Shown piece by piece: positions 35,375-44,135 of a DNA stretch of 64,000 nucleotides. The position numbers were made by a program, and so were the translations under genes. The first letter of the stretch is position 1. Every line of letters starts with the position of its first letter. The notes beneath the pieces are model-generated. The model ran no database searches and was not told the origin of the DNA. It saw nothing but the letters and a program-made list of their open reading frames with translations. The stretch is taken from NCBI GenBank assembly GCA_046296415.1, contig JBKBLN010000001.1:1581978-1645977 (forward strand). The letters run 5' to 3'. The DNA comes from CAYNRA01 sp046296415 (lineage in GTDB: Bacteria; Bacteroidota; Bacteroidia; Cytophagales; Spirosomataceae).

Positions 35375-36235
35375 TTAGTTTAGGTTTAAAACGCTCTTTA
35401 CTGCTCCCGGACGGTCGGTCGCAAAAATATCCACTCCCAATTCTTTCCAGTTTTTATACAAGGAATCCCCTTGGGCCGCGGCTTTTTTATCTAAGTTACC
35501 CAGTGTACCTAAGATCGTCATTATTCCCTTGCTATGCAAAAAATCAATTAATTCTTTCTTTGGCTCACGAGTTCCTATAAATGCCACCATATTTCGGTCT
35601 GGAATCCCACCTGAAGCTAGACGCTCATAGTCAGACAGTTGCATGATCGAAACAGAAATCATTAAGCTAGGGTCCAATCGATATGCCTCAAATGCTTGGT
35701 CTGCATTATAGGTAACAATGACGGCTGATTTTTGAGCCTTGGCTTTTTGAACGTGCTCAACTACTTTTTTCATGGGGGTGCCCCGCTTAATATCCAAGGT
35801 AAAATAAACCCGATTTTTTCCCCAACCAAGAACCTCCGATAATGTTGGTATGGGTTGCTGAGTTACATTTCCCATTCGGTCTTTAAGACGGACCGTCTTC
35901 AATTCATCATAGGAATAGTCGCTCACTTTTCCTTTTCCGGTGGTAGTCCGATCCAAGGTGTAATCGTGCATCATGATTAAAACGGAATCTTTGGTGGAGG
36001 TAATATCACATTCAATAATGCAAGGATTCAACAGTTGGGCATAATGAGAAAACGAACCAATGCCATTCTCGGGGATACCTGGTTCTTCTCCACCGCCTCG
36101 GTGAACCGACACATAGGCAGGTCGTCCCGGCCCATATTGGAAAAAAGTGGATGCATCTGGAGTTTGAGTCGGTTGTTGCGTTCTACAACCAAATAGAAGG
36201 AAGATAAGTACCGTAAAGGAAAGAATTTTTTTCAT
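35375..36235 (-). CDS. Glycerophosphodiester phosphodiesterase family lipoprotein
   Basis: GDPD enzymes cleave glycerophosphodiesters to glycerol-3-phosphate and an alcohol. Signature elements are VHRGGGEEPGIPENG, IECDITSTKDSVLIMMHD and DRTTTGKG. The start at 36235 gives the signal peptide MKKILSF with lipobox LLFGC; an in-frame ATG at 36253 would add six residues. The 286-residue length is typical. It is probably lipid-anchored in the periplasm and co-transcribed with the M20 hydrolase. Confidence 0.9.
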   Translation of the reverse strand: MKKILSFTVLIFLLFGCRTQQPTQTPDASTFFQYGPGRPAYVSVHRGGGEEPGIPENGIGSFSHYAQLLNPCIIECDITSTKDSVLIMMHDYTLDRTTTGKGKVSDYSYDELKTVRLKDRMGNVTQQPIPTLSEVLGWGKNRVYFTLDIKRGTPMKKVVEHVQKAKAQKSAVIVTYNADQAFEAYRLDPSLMISVSIMQLSDYERLASGGIPDRNMVAFIGTREPKKELIDFLHSKGIMTILGTLGNLDKKAAAQGDSLYKNWKELGVDIFATDRPGAVKSVLNLN

Positions 36236-36308
36236 TGATGTACGAGTTGTCAAAATTTACCAAAAGTACCAACTTCCCTACGATTCTATCCTTTCAAAGT
36301 AAGTAAAA

Positions 36309-37502
36309 ATGTCGTTTATTGCAGGTATGAAGACCAGAACCGCCATTTCCTCGATTGCATTTGCTCTACTTCTTGTTACATTGGCTGTTAATGTTTCAAT
36401 GCCCCTCTTTCAGATCTATGCCGAACAAGCCCATTTCGGTACTGGGAAGACAGCCTTAGTGTTGGCAGCCTACATTGGCGGTATGTTGCCTAGTTATATT
36501 TTTTTGGGAGGGATCTCCGATCGACTGGGCCGAAAGCCCGTCCTCCTACTCAGTGTGGCCTTTGCCTTCGCTTCAACCGCCCTGATCACTTGGCATCCTT
36601 CTATTGGGATGTTGCCATGGGCTCGGGTTTGCCAAGGGATTGCTTTGGCTCTCAGTATGGGGACTGGAACCGCCTACATGGCTGAATTACTCCCATTAGA
36701 TCAAATGCATCAAGCCGCCAACAAAGCGTCTTTATCTACAGCCATTGGTTTCAGTGGCGGAGCTTTGGCGACTACCATTGCCTTAGCCTGGTCTTTTTCT
36801 CTTACTCCTATCAGTTATTTTATATTACTGATCGTCACAGGTATAGGGTTAATGTGGTTGACTAAGCTACCCAAGGTCCCCAAAAAGGGGGGAGCGCTTA
36901 TTCGGCTTCCCTATTTTCCTTCCGGTTGTTGGTCGATACATTTTTCGATCGGACTATGCTGGGCAGCCACAGGTACAATCATCGCTATATTACCCGCCGA
37001 ACTAAGTGTTTTGGGCTGGACGGCGTATGCAGGATTTTGCATCGTGCTGATCAATTGGAGTGGCGCTGCTATCCAATGGTGGGTAAGACGAATGAATATG
37101 GCCCATGCCCTGTTGGTTGGTTACGCTTGTATTCCTATTGGTTTTGGAATCGTGGTCTTGGGCGTTTACTTAGATTCATTGGTTGCCATGTTGAGTGGAA
37201 CTTTACTCTGTGGTTTGGCTGCTTATGGATTTTCCTACGTTAGTGGGTTGTCCTTGATTGCCATACTCAGTGGCCATGAAAAATCACGTGCCGTCTCTGG
37301 CTACATGATGACAGGATACATTGGGTTCGGAATACCTGCCATTTTTTTGGGGTATTGGGCTGACTATTCTGGAATCACCACCGCTTTGCTTGGATTTGAA
37401 ATCATCCTAACCCTTGTCACTATCTACTCCATTTTTTTATTTTTTCGATTTACAAAGCCGGCTCTTCAAGCCAAGATATTATCTTTTAATAACGGCAACT
37501 GA
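36309..37502 (+). CDS. Major facilitator superfamily transporter
   Basis: The 397-residue protein has about 12 predicted membrane helices. The MFS signature between helices 2 and 3 appears as GGISDRLGRKPVLL, and the fourth helix carries RVCQGIALALSMGTG. It resembles drug:H+ antiporter-type MFS proteins, but its substrate is unknown. A start at 36327 (MKTRTAIS) is an alternative. Its 3' end overlaps the convergent molybdenum hydroxylase gene by 37 bases. Confidence 0.85.
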   Translation: MSFIAGMKTRTAISSIAFALLLVTLAVNVSMPLFQIYAEQAHFGTGKTALVLAAYIGGMLPSYIFLGGISDRLGRKPVLLLSVAFAFASTALITWHPSIGMLPWARVCQGIALALSMGTGTAYMAELLPLDQMHQAANKASLSTAIGFSGGALATTIALAWSFSLTPISYFILLIVTGIGLMWLTKLPKVPKKGGALIRLPYFPSGCWSIHFSIGLCWAATGTIIAILPAELSVLGWTAYAGFCIVLINWSGAAIQWWVRRMNMAHALLVGYACIPIGFGIVVLGVYLDSLVAMLSGTLLCGLAAYGFSYVSGLSLIAILSGHEKSRAVSGYMMTGYIGFGIPAIFLGYWADYSGITTALLGFEIILTLVTIYSIFLFFRFTKPALQAKILSFNNGN

Positions 37503-39616
37503 CGAATCCGCTTCCCAGTAAGGTCAAAAATGGCATTGGCTAGTGCGGGTGCTACCGGTGCCATGGGAGGTTCGCCTACCCCATAAGGTCGATCGTCTCC
37601 CTCAACTAGAACTACCTCGATGATCGGAGTATCGATTAACTTGACCACTGGGTATTCATGGAAATTAGAGACCCCTAATCGCTGGTCTCCCAGAGGAATT
37701 TCTTCATACAATGCAGCACTCATGGCCATCATGGTGGCACCTTCTACTTGTTGATGAACGCCGTTGGGATTGATGATTTTCCCAGCATCTAGAACCTGCA
37801 CCACACGTCGAACCTGGAATTGACCTTCTTTCCAACCTACTTCAACTGCTGTTGCGGCAATGGATTTTCGGTCCTCTCCACACGCAATTCCCCATCCGAC
37901 AGCTTCAGGCTTGGGTCCGAACCACCCAAATGTGTCCCCTAATTTTTTAAGAACGTGGTATCGACGTTGCAACAGCGGTTCCTCTGAGGTTTTCAGTAGA
38001 TTAAGCCGAAATGAAAGCGGATCCTGATTCAATTGCTTGGCAAGTTCGTCTAGAAACGATTCGATAGCAAAGGTATTTGAAAACATTCCCACCGACCGCC
38101 AAATTCCTGTTTTGAACGGAAGCTTATCCTGCCACATCGTAGTTTCTTTGGCTGGAATTTCATAGGGAATTCGTGCTCCATGTCCAGCCGAAAACATGTC
38201 GGCTCCCATGGCTTTAAGGGCAATAGGCGGTAAATATTCAAGCATCATATCGCCAGTGGCTTGATGATGTTCCATGGCGTTGACACTCCCTTCCGAATTC
38301 CAACCTGCTGTCAACCGATGATGGGTGTTGGGTCGCACATATCCATGTTGAAACTCATTCTCTCTTGACCATAAGACTTGCACGGGCTTCTTCACCGCAT
38401 CCGCTAATATAGCGGCCTCAATGGCATTAAACATGGTGGCTTTTCGACCAAAACCACCACCAATAAAACTGGGCTTAACGATAATATTTGATGCACTGAA
38501 TCGAGTTGCCGAAGCGACCTGTAATTGAGCAATTTGGGTCATTTGTGTACTCATATACAAAACTAGGGTATCACCTTTAACTTCAGCCAAACACACACTG
38601 GGTTCCAACGCTGCGTGGGCACCCAATGGCGTGCGGTATTCGGCAGTAAGTGTAGGGCCCGTGGAAAGGGCTTTTTTAACTCGTCCATCTTTTTGAACAC
38701 TCACTTCCGTACCATGGCCTACTTGAATTCGATCCTTCCAAACTTCAGGGGTAAAAGGGATTTCCTTACTTTCCCAATCAATTTTTAAAAGTGTACTAGC
38801 TTTTTTGGCGATGTATCGCTTAGTAGCGACCACACCCACCCAACTTTTTTGATTTTCGATGTGCAATACACCCGAAAGCTTTTTTGCTTCATCGGATTGT
38901 ATTCCTTTCACTTCTCCTCCAAAAACAGGCGAATAAATAATTTCCGCGTATACCATCCCGGGTAAGGTCTGGTCGATGCCAAAAATGGGCTTGCCCATTA
39001 CTTTATCCTGAAGGTCAATCCGTGGAAATGGTTTTCCAATGTATCGATATTGAGAAGAAGGCTTTAGCTTTGGTGTTTTAGCTACCTTCCAATCCGTTTG
39101 TTCTCGAGCGATTTGTTCATAGGAGAGACGTTTGGTTTGGTGAGTTAAAAAGCCGTCTTTAGCGTCAATTTCCATGGCAGGTACTCCCCATTTTTTAGCG
39201 GCTGCCAATTTCAGAGATTCACGCAAGGTGGCCGCCATTTCAAGAATTGGTTCAAATAGGGAATACGTACTTGAACTTCCTCCTGTACCGGCTCGGTCCA
39301 CAGGGCCTCGGTCAGTGGCGGCTGGTACGACTTGAATTTGATTCGGTGAAACGTTTAACTCTTCCGCCACCATCAAGGCAAAACCAGAAAAAACACCCTG
39401 TCCCATCTCCATTTTTGGGGCATGAAGCTTAAATTTGCCATCGGGTAAGATATCCAGCCAAGTTTCAAATTCAAAATCGGATACCCCCGATGGAATATCC
39501 ATTTCCGCCGCTGTTTCGGCTATAAACCGACGCGTAGGCGTACAACCAATGGTACCCAATATCCCAGCTCCTGCTATACCGAGGGCTGATTGGAGGATAA
39601 ATTTTCTTCGGTTCAT
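37466..39616 (-). CDS. Molybdopterin-binding large subunit, xanthine dehydrogenase / isoquinoline 1-oxidoreductase family
   Basis: The 716-residue subunit binds the molybdenum cofactor and hydroxylates an aldehyde or N-heterocycle. An N-terminal twin-arginine-like signal (NRRKFILQSALGIAGAG) indicates export of the folded enzyme. Cofactor motifs include GTGGSSSTYS, FIGGGFGRKA and the catalytic Glu in YGVGEPPMAPVAPA. The IorB-like form is usually partnered by a small 2Fe-2S subunit without a FAD subunit, as here: the two genes overlap by 4 bases (ATGA). Electrons probably pass to a cytochrome. The substrate is unknown. Confidence 0.92.
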   Translation of the reverse strand: MNRRKFILQSALGIAGAGILGTIGCTPTRRFIAETAAEMDIPSGVSDFEFETWLDILPDGKFKLHAPKMEMGQGVFSGFALMVAEELNVSPNQIQVVPAATDRGPVDRAGTGGSSSTYSLFEPILEMAATLRESLKLAAAKKWGVPAMEIDAKDGFLTHQTKRLSYEQIAREQTDWKVAKTPKLKPSSQYRYIGKPFPRIDLQDKVMGKPIFGIDQTLPGMVYAEIIYSPVFGGEVKGIQSDEAKKLSGVLHIENQKSWVGVVATKRYIAKKASTLLKIDWESKEIPFTPEVWKDRIQVGHGTEVSVQKDGRVKKALSTGPTLTAEYRTPLGAHAALEPSVCLAEVKGDTLVLYMSTQMTQIAQLQVASATRFSASNIIVKPSFIGGGFGRKATMFNAIEAAILADAVKKPVQVLWSRENEFQHGYVRPNTHHRLTAGWNSEGSVNAMEHHQATGDMMLEYLPPIALKAMGADMFSAGHGARIPYEIPAKETTMWQDKLPFKTGIWRSVGMFSNTFAIESFLDELAKQLNQDPLSFRLNLLKTSEEPLLQRRYHVLKKLGDTFGWFGPKPEAVGWGIACGEDRKSIAATAVEVGWKEGQFQVRRVVQVLDAGKIINPNGVHQQVEGATMMAMSAALYEEIPLGDQRLGVSNFHEYPVVKLIDTPIIEVVLVEGDDRPYGVGEPPMAPVAPALANAIFDLTGKRIRQLPLLKDNILA

Positions 39617-40071
39617 GACGACATTTTTTTAGCGGCTCTAGCAATGGCTTTTATGATGCGCGGGTGAGTTCCACAGCGGCAGATGTTGGTAATTCCTTCC
39701 TTGATTTCCTGCTCTGAGGGATTTGGATTACGGGCTAAAAAATCGACAGCCGCCATCATAAATCCAGGTTGGCAATATCCACATTGTGGCACTTCCTCTT
39801 CGATCCATGCTTCCTGAACCGGATGAAGTGTATCCTTGGAGGGACTCAGTCCCTCCAAGGTAGTAACATTTTGATTTTCTACGAAGGAAACTGGGTAGGA
39901 GCAAGAACGAATGGCTTGGCCATCAACCAAAACGGTGCAAGCCCCACACATGGCCATTCCACAACCAAATTTAGTCGCTTTTAAATCAAGGTCATCCCGT
40001 AAAACCCACAATAAGGGAGTTTCTGGGTCTACCTCCACGGTTTTAACCTGGCCATTAACTTTTAGTTGCAT
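39613..40071 (-). CDS. (2Fe-2S)-binding small subunit of the molybdenum hydroxylase
   Basis: The 152-residue protein has the plant-type ferredoxin cluster CGMAMCGACTVLVDG...SC and the helical second cluster CGYCQPGFMM with CRCGTHPRI. It relays electrons from the molybdenum subunit. It has no signal peptide and would be carried through the Tat pathway by the large subunit. The genes overlap by 4 bases, so translation is probably coupled. Confidence 0.93.
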   Translation of the reverse strand: MQLKVNGQVKTVEVDPETPLLWVLRDDLDLKATKFGCGMAMCGACTVLVDGQAIRSCSYPVSFVENQNVTTLEGLSPSKDTLHPVQEAWIEEEVPQCGYCQPGFMMAAVDFLARNPNPSEQEIKEGITNICRCGTHPRIIKAIARAAKKMSS

Positions 40072-40101
40072 AGTGACAATTTTAACTAGTAACGATTTTC
40101 A

Positions 40102-41364
40102 TTAAGAGTTGGTTTTCCATCTTCTTAAAGCATGCCCTTTGGAAGCAAAATAGGCAATAAATACATAACAAATGAAAACAATCCAAAAACCTTGTTGTGG
40201 ATTCTCAGCTCCTCCCAATTCGGCATAGAGTAGGGGGATGATTCCTCCGCCTGGACCGATACTCATGATTAACAAGGCTGAACCCATTTTTGTAAATTTC
40301 CCCAGGCCTTGGATAGATAAGGGGAAAATGGCCGGCCACATGAGGGCATTTGAAAGGCCCATCAGCGCAATGGAATACACGGCCAGATAGCCCGTGGAAA
40401 AGATTGCGATCAGAGAAAACAGCAAACCCGAAATGGCCGAAAAAAATAGGGCACGTTCCTGAGATATATACTTTGGAATGGCCACAATGCCAATCAAATA
40501 CCCAATAAGCATGCTTCCCAATGTGTAGGATGAAAAATACTTGGCTTCTTCAAGGCTGATCCCAAGATTTCGACCAAATTGTATGATGCCATCGCCCGCG
40601 ATTACTTCCGCACCGACATAGCACGTTAGGGCGACCACACCCAATACAAGTTGCGGATAGGAAAAAACACTGGTTCGTTCATTTCCAGCTTCTTTTTCCT
40701 CTTCCTCGGGTGTAACCTCAGGCAAATGCACAAAATAAAATACGACCGCCACCAACGCCAAAACCACAGCCAAACTGAGATAAGGGGTATGAATTCGGTT
40801 GGCGAGTTCAGACAGCGCTTGCTCTCGAATGACAGGATCCGACGAATTTTTTAAAGTCGACTCAATACCATCTGCACCAGCTAACATAAAAGAGCCCACC
40901 AAGACAGGAACCAACATGCCGGCAATTTTATTGGCCACTCCCATGATGCTGATCCGCTGTGCAGCACTTTCAATCGGGCCAAGGATACTCAGGTAGGGAT
41001 TGATCGCGGTTTGAAGCAACGCCAATCCCATTCCTTGGACAAACAATCCACCTAAAAACACAGGAAATTGTCTAGAATCTGCGGCTGGAATGAAAATCAG
41101 CGAACCCATAGCGATGATCAATAAACCTAAAATCATCCCGTTTTTAAACCCCGTTTTTTGAAGAATGTACGAAGATGGAATCGCTAAAAAAAAGTAAGAC
41201 ATGTAGAAAGCAAAAGTCACCAAAAAGGCCTCGGTGTCTGAGTTTAACTCACAAGCAATTTTTAAAAATGGAATTAATGCACTGTTCGTCCAGGTAATGT
41301 AACCGATCGCAAAAAACAAAATGCCCATTAATACCAAGGGAACCGTATAGGATTTGGATGCCAT
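40102..41364 (-). CDS. FucP-like sugar MFS transporter
   Basis: The 420-residue membrane protein resembles the glucose/galactose and fucose:H+ symporter family. The first helix is VLMGILFFAIGYITW, followed by NSALIPFLK, and FLAIPSSYILQKTGFKNGM is a FucP-like loop. I chose the ATG at 41364 (MASKSYTVP) because the longer frame from 41484 adds 40 residues without membrane features that overlap the next gene. L-fucose or an amino sugar is a plausible substrate, given the GH29 and GH109 genes in this window. Confidence 0.88.
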   Translation of the reverse strand: MASKSYTVPLVLMGILFFAIGYITWTNSALIPFLKIACELNSDTEAFLVTFAFYMSYFFLAIPSSYILQKTGFKNGMILGLLIIAMGSLIFIPAADSRQFPVFLGGLFVQGMGLALLQTAINPYLSILGPIESAAQRISIMGVANKIAGMLVPVLVGSFMLAGADGIESTLKNSSDPVIREQALSELANRIHTPYLSLAVVLALVAVVFYFVHLPEVTPEEEEKEAGNERTSVFSYPQLVLGVVALTCYVGAEVIAGDGIIQFGRNLGISLEEAKYFSSYTLGSMLIGYLIGIVAIPKYISQERALFFSAISGLLFSLIAIFSTGYLAVYSIALMGLSNALMWPAIFPLSIQGLGKFTKMGSALLIMSIGPGGGIIPLLYAELGGAENPQQGFWIVFICYVFIAYFASKGHALRRWKTNS

Positions 41365-41438
41365 AAGGGAAGTTGAATAGTTTTTAAAATTTTTTAAAAA
41401 TATAGAATAAGTTTGGAAAAAACAAAACGAATGATGGG

Positions 41439-42779
41439 TTAGAAGGCATCGTTTAACCCAAAGATTCGAGGGTTGGTTTTCCATTTTCCACGGGTAAAAT
41501 CGGGAACTTCTACTGGGGCGCTTCCCCGTTGGATGGACAGCTCAGAAAGCGGACTTATGGCGCTCCAAACCGCAGCGTCATATACATCCATTGGAGGAGC
41601 CACCTGATTTTTTATGGATTCAATAAAAGCCCGAACCACAAAAAAGTCGATTCCCCCGTGGCCTGCTTTTTCGGCAGATTCGGCGTGGCGAGTCCAAAGA
41701 GGGTGGTCATATTGCTTTTGATAATCCTCAAATTTTTCCCAAGTATGGGCCTTCGGGCTTCTTCCTTCGATGTAAATGGAGTCATTATCATCCATCCAAA
41801 TACCTTGAGTTCCCTGAGCTCTAAAGCCCAAAGAATAGGGACGAGGGGAGTTCGTATCGTGAATGAGCATGATATTTTCACCATTGGCACATTGGATCAT
41901 CGTCGTGACAATATCTCCGAGCTTGAACTTGACTTTGGCATTGGGATGGTCTTTTCCACCTTTATCAACTACGTATTTGGTCAGACCAAGTGGTGGAGTG
42001 GCATACGAGGAGAGGTAGGTAAATCGGTTGCCTCGATTGATATCCAGCCAGTGTGCTACCGGTCCTAAGCCATGAGTGGGATATAAATCCCCATTGCGAT
42101 CAACCGAGTGTTGGGTCCTCCATCGGGCCTCGGCGTGTGCCTTCGGGCCAAATTCAACTCCTCCTCCGGCATATCGTTTTCCATCATTAAATTTTACTTC
42201 CCGGAGGTCATGTTGATATCCACAATGGGCGTACGTCATTTGTCCAAATAAGCCCTCGCGAACCATCCGTAAGATAGTTAATACGTCACGGCGGTAACAA
42301 ACATTTTCCAAAATCATGCAGTGTGAACCTGTTTTCTCGTAGGTATCCACCAGGTCCCAAGATTCTTGTAATGTGACGGTGGCCGACACCTCAACGGCCG
42401 TATATTTTCCAGCTTTCATGGAGTCAACCGCCATGGGCACGTGCCATTCCCAAGGGGTCGAAATAAGTACACCGTCAATGTCCTCCCGTTTTAACATTTG
42501 CTGGTAATCCGTCTCATTTTTACCATAAACTGCTGGGGAGGCGTGATTGAATTTTTGAAGAATTTTTTGTGTGGCTGCAATGGCTTGAGGATCAATATCA
42601 CAAATCGCTGTTATCTTAACATCTGACCGATACAAGGCTTGCTCGACGTGGTTTCGGCCCCGATATCCAACGCCGATAAACGCCAATCGAACCACTTTTT
42701 TTTCTTCAGGATTTTTTCGAACAATGAACGGAATAGTGGAAGTGGCTAGGGTAGTGTTGATGAATTCTCTACGATCCAT
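41439..42779 (-). CDS. Gfo/Idh/MocA-family glycosidase, GH109-like
   Basis: GH109 enzymes remove alpha-N-acetylgalactosamine by an NAD-dependent redox mechanism. The 446-residue protein has a Tat-like start (DRREFINTT), the NAD motif FIGVGYRGRNHVEQA, and the GH109-type signature YPTHGLGPVAHWLDINRG. GHGGIDFFVVRAFIES is near the C-terminus. Related Gfo/Idh enzymes have other activities, so alpha-N-acetylgalactosaminidase is probable but not certain. It is 74 bases upstream of the FucP-like transporter gene on the same strand, which supports a sugar release and import unit. Confidence 0.85.
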   Translation of the reverse strand: MDRREFINTTLATSTIPFIVRKNPEEKKVVRLAFIGVGYRGRNHVEQALYRSDVKITAICDIDPQAIAATQKILQKFNHASPAVYGKNETDYQQMLKREDIDGVLISTPWEWHVPMAVDSMKAGKYTAVEVSATVTLQESWDLVDTYEKTGSHCMILENVCYRRDVLTILRMVREGLFGQMTYAHCGYQHDLREVKFNDGKRYAGGGVEFGPKAHAEARWRTQHSVDRNGDLYPTHGLGPVAHWLDINRGNRFTYLSSYATPPLGLTKYVVDKGGKDHPNAKVKFKLGDIVTTMIQCANGENIMLIHDTNSPRPYSLGFRAQGTQGIWMDDNDSIYIEGRSPKAHTWEKFEDYQKQYDHPLWTRHAESAEKAGHGGIDFFVVRAFIESIKNQVAPPMDVYDAAVWSAISPLSELSIQRGSAPVEVPDFTRGKWKTNPRIFGLNDAF

Positions 42780-42923
42780 AAGTGGAAAATTTAGGTATTG
42801 GTTGAAACCTAAATTTAGGAATAATTTTCAGAAAATTGAACAACCAGGTCCTTGGTACGGTTATTACCATGATCTTACACTTGGAGATTCCGTCTCGGCG
42901 GGCTAGTTGCATTGTACACAAAC

Positions 42924-42952
42924 TTTGTAACAGCACTAACTCGTTAAATTTG
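42924..42952 (+). promoter_or_regulatory. Promoter of the pterin genes: TTTG, 17 bases, TAAATTTG
   Basis: The -7 box TAAATTTG (42945-42952) ends 6 bases before the TTG start codon at 42959, and a TTTG lies at 42924-42927. The start of transcription would fall at or very near the start codon, which suggests a leaderless mRNA. Confidence 0.5.
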
Positions 42953-42958
42953 TTCATC

Positions 42959-43375
42959 TTGAAAAAACGTATTTCTGTATTCCGAAAGGAGCACTTCAAC
43001 GCGGCCCATCGTCTGCACCAACCTGCTTGGTCAGAAGAGGAAAATGAACGGGTATTTGGGAAATGCAATAATCCCTATTTTCATGGCCACAACTACGAAC
43101 TGATTGTCCAACTGACCGGGGAAATTGATCCCCAAACAGGGTATTTGTACGACTTAAAACGATTAAGTGATTTGATCAAGGCGCATGTTTTAGACCGATT
43201 TGATCATAAAAACTTAAATCTTGAAGTAGAGGAATTCAAACAAGTAAACCCTACTGCCGAAAACATAGCGGTCGTCATTTATGAAATTTTAGAAAATGCC
43301 ATCCAAAACCCCAACCTAGACCTCAAAATCAGGTTGTATGAAACCGAAAGAAACTATGTCGAATATCCCGCATAA
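42959..43375 (+). CDS. 6-pyruvoyl-tetrahydropterin synthase homologue (PTPS/QueD family)
   Basis: The 138-residue protein converts 7,8-dihydroneopterin triphosphate to a pterin product. Zinc ligands are in FNAAHRL and FHGHNYE, and the catalytic Cys is in FGKCNNPYFHGH. The spacing CX5HGH is that of tetrahydrobiopterin-type PTPS; QueD has CX3HGH. EIDPQTGYLYDL, DHKNLN and YETERNYVEY also match that type. No ATG precedes the core closely. I chose TTG at 42959, which fits the promoter; an ATG at 42836 would add 41 unconserved residues. folE overlaps its end. Confidence 0.85.
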   Translation: MKKRISVFRKEHFNAAHRLHQPAWSEEENERVFGKCNNPYFHGHNYELIVQLTGEIDPQTGYLYDLKRLSDLIKAHVLDRFDHKNLNLEVEEFKQVNPTAENIAVVIYEILENAIQNPNLDLKIRLYETERNYVEYPA

Positions 43376-44039
43376 ATCCGATGAATGGTTGGAAGCTTTA
43401 GGAGAAGCTCATGCTCTAACCTCGTACGACACCCCTCTTCGTCCCGATGCTTTTCAATTAAGCGAGGAAGAGAAGATTGACCAAATCGCTGCTCATTTTC
43501 ATTCCATTATGGAAATACTTGGTTTGGATTTGCAAGATGATTCCCTTCAAGGTACTCCCCGCCGGGTTGCCAAGATGTATGTCAAGGAAATTTTCTCGGG
43601 CCTAAATCCTGAAAATTTTCCCGCCATTACCCTGTTTGAAAATCCTTATCAATACGGTGAGATATTGGTCGAGCGTGATATTCATTTTCATTCCAATTGT
43701 GAACATCATTTTGTTCCGATTGTTGGCCATGTCCACGTTGGGTATATGTCTTCTGGGAAAGTGATTGGTTTGTCCAAATTGCATCGAATCGTCAATCATT
43801 ATGCCCGTCGGCCACAAGTTCAAGAACGCATGACAATACAAATTGGTCGAGCCCTGCAAGAGGCTCTCGAAACACAAGATGTAGCGGTTATTGTCGACGC
43901 CGACCACATGTGTGTGTCTTCTCGTGGAATCAAAGACCAATCCAGTTCCACTGTGACCTCCTTTTTTGAGGGTGCGTTTTCCGATGCCGAGAAGCGGTCT
44001 GAATTCCTTCGATTAATCGAATTAAAACATAGATCCTAA
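43338..44039 (+). CDS. folE: GTP cyclohydrolase I
   Basis: FolE opens GTP to 7,8-dihydroneopterin triphosphate, the first step to folate and other pterins. The 233-residue protein has zinc ligands in SNCEHHFVPIVG and ADHMCVSSRGIKDQ, and the GLSKLHRIV segment of type I enzymes. It overlaps the PTPS gene by 38 bases, or by 20 if the ATG at 43356 is the true start, so translation is coupled. PTPS uses the FolE product, so the pair forms a metabolic unit. Confidence 0.95.
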   Translation: MKPKETMSNIPHKSDEWLEALGEAHALTSYDTPLRPDAFQLSEEEKIDQIAAHFHSIMEILGLDLQDDSLQGTPRRVAKMYVKEIFSGLNPENFPAITLFENPYQYGEILVERDIHFHSNCEHHFVPIVGHVHVGYMSSGKVIGLSKLHRIVNHYARRPQVQERMTIQIGRALQEALETQDVAVIVDADHMCVSSRGIKDQSSSTVTSFFEGAFSDAEKRSEFLRLIELKHRS

Positions 44040-44060
44040 GGATTACACCAAGCGAACTAA

Positions 44061-44093
44061 GGGGGAAGAGGCTCGATGGTAGCCCCTTCCCCC
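44061..44093 (+). terminator. Hairpin between folE and the SDR gene
   Basis: The arms GGGGGAAGAGGCT and AGCCCCTTCCCCC pair over 13 bases with one G-U pair and a 7-base loop. The following sequence, AAACATTTTG, is not a strong T tract, so it may only attenuate read-through or stabilise the folE 3' end. Confidence 0.5.
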
Positions 44094-44135
44094 AAACATT
44101 TTGTAGGATTCCCAGTTTTTGAATAAAAACATTCT

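Noticed and set aside
41529..42068. A 179-codon open frame antisense to the GH109-like gene
   Set aside because: The GH109-like product has clear motifs over the same bases; the antisense translation has none.
42811..42822. Palindrome CCTAAATTTAGG upstream of the GH109-like gene
   Set aside because: It is short and AT-rich with no second copy in the window, so chance is a sufficient explanation.
42836..42958. Upstream ATG start for the PTPS homologue
   Set aside because: It would add 41 residues absent from the family and would start before the promoter-like TTTG...TAAATTTG elements.
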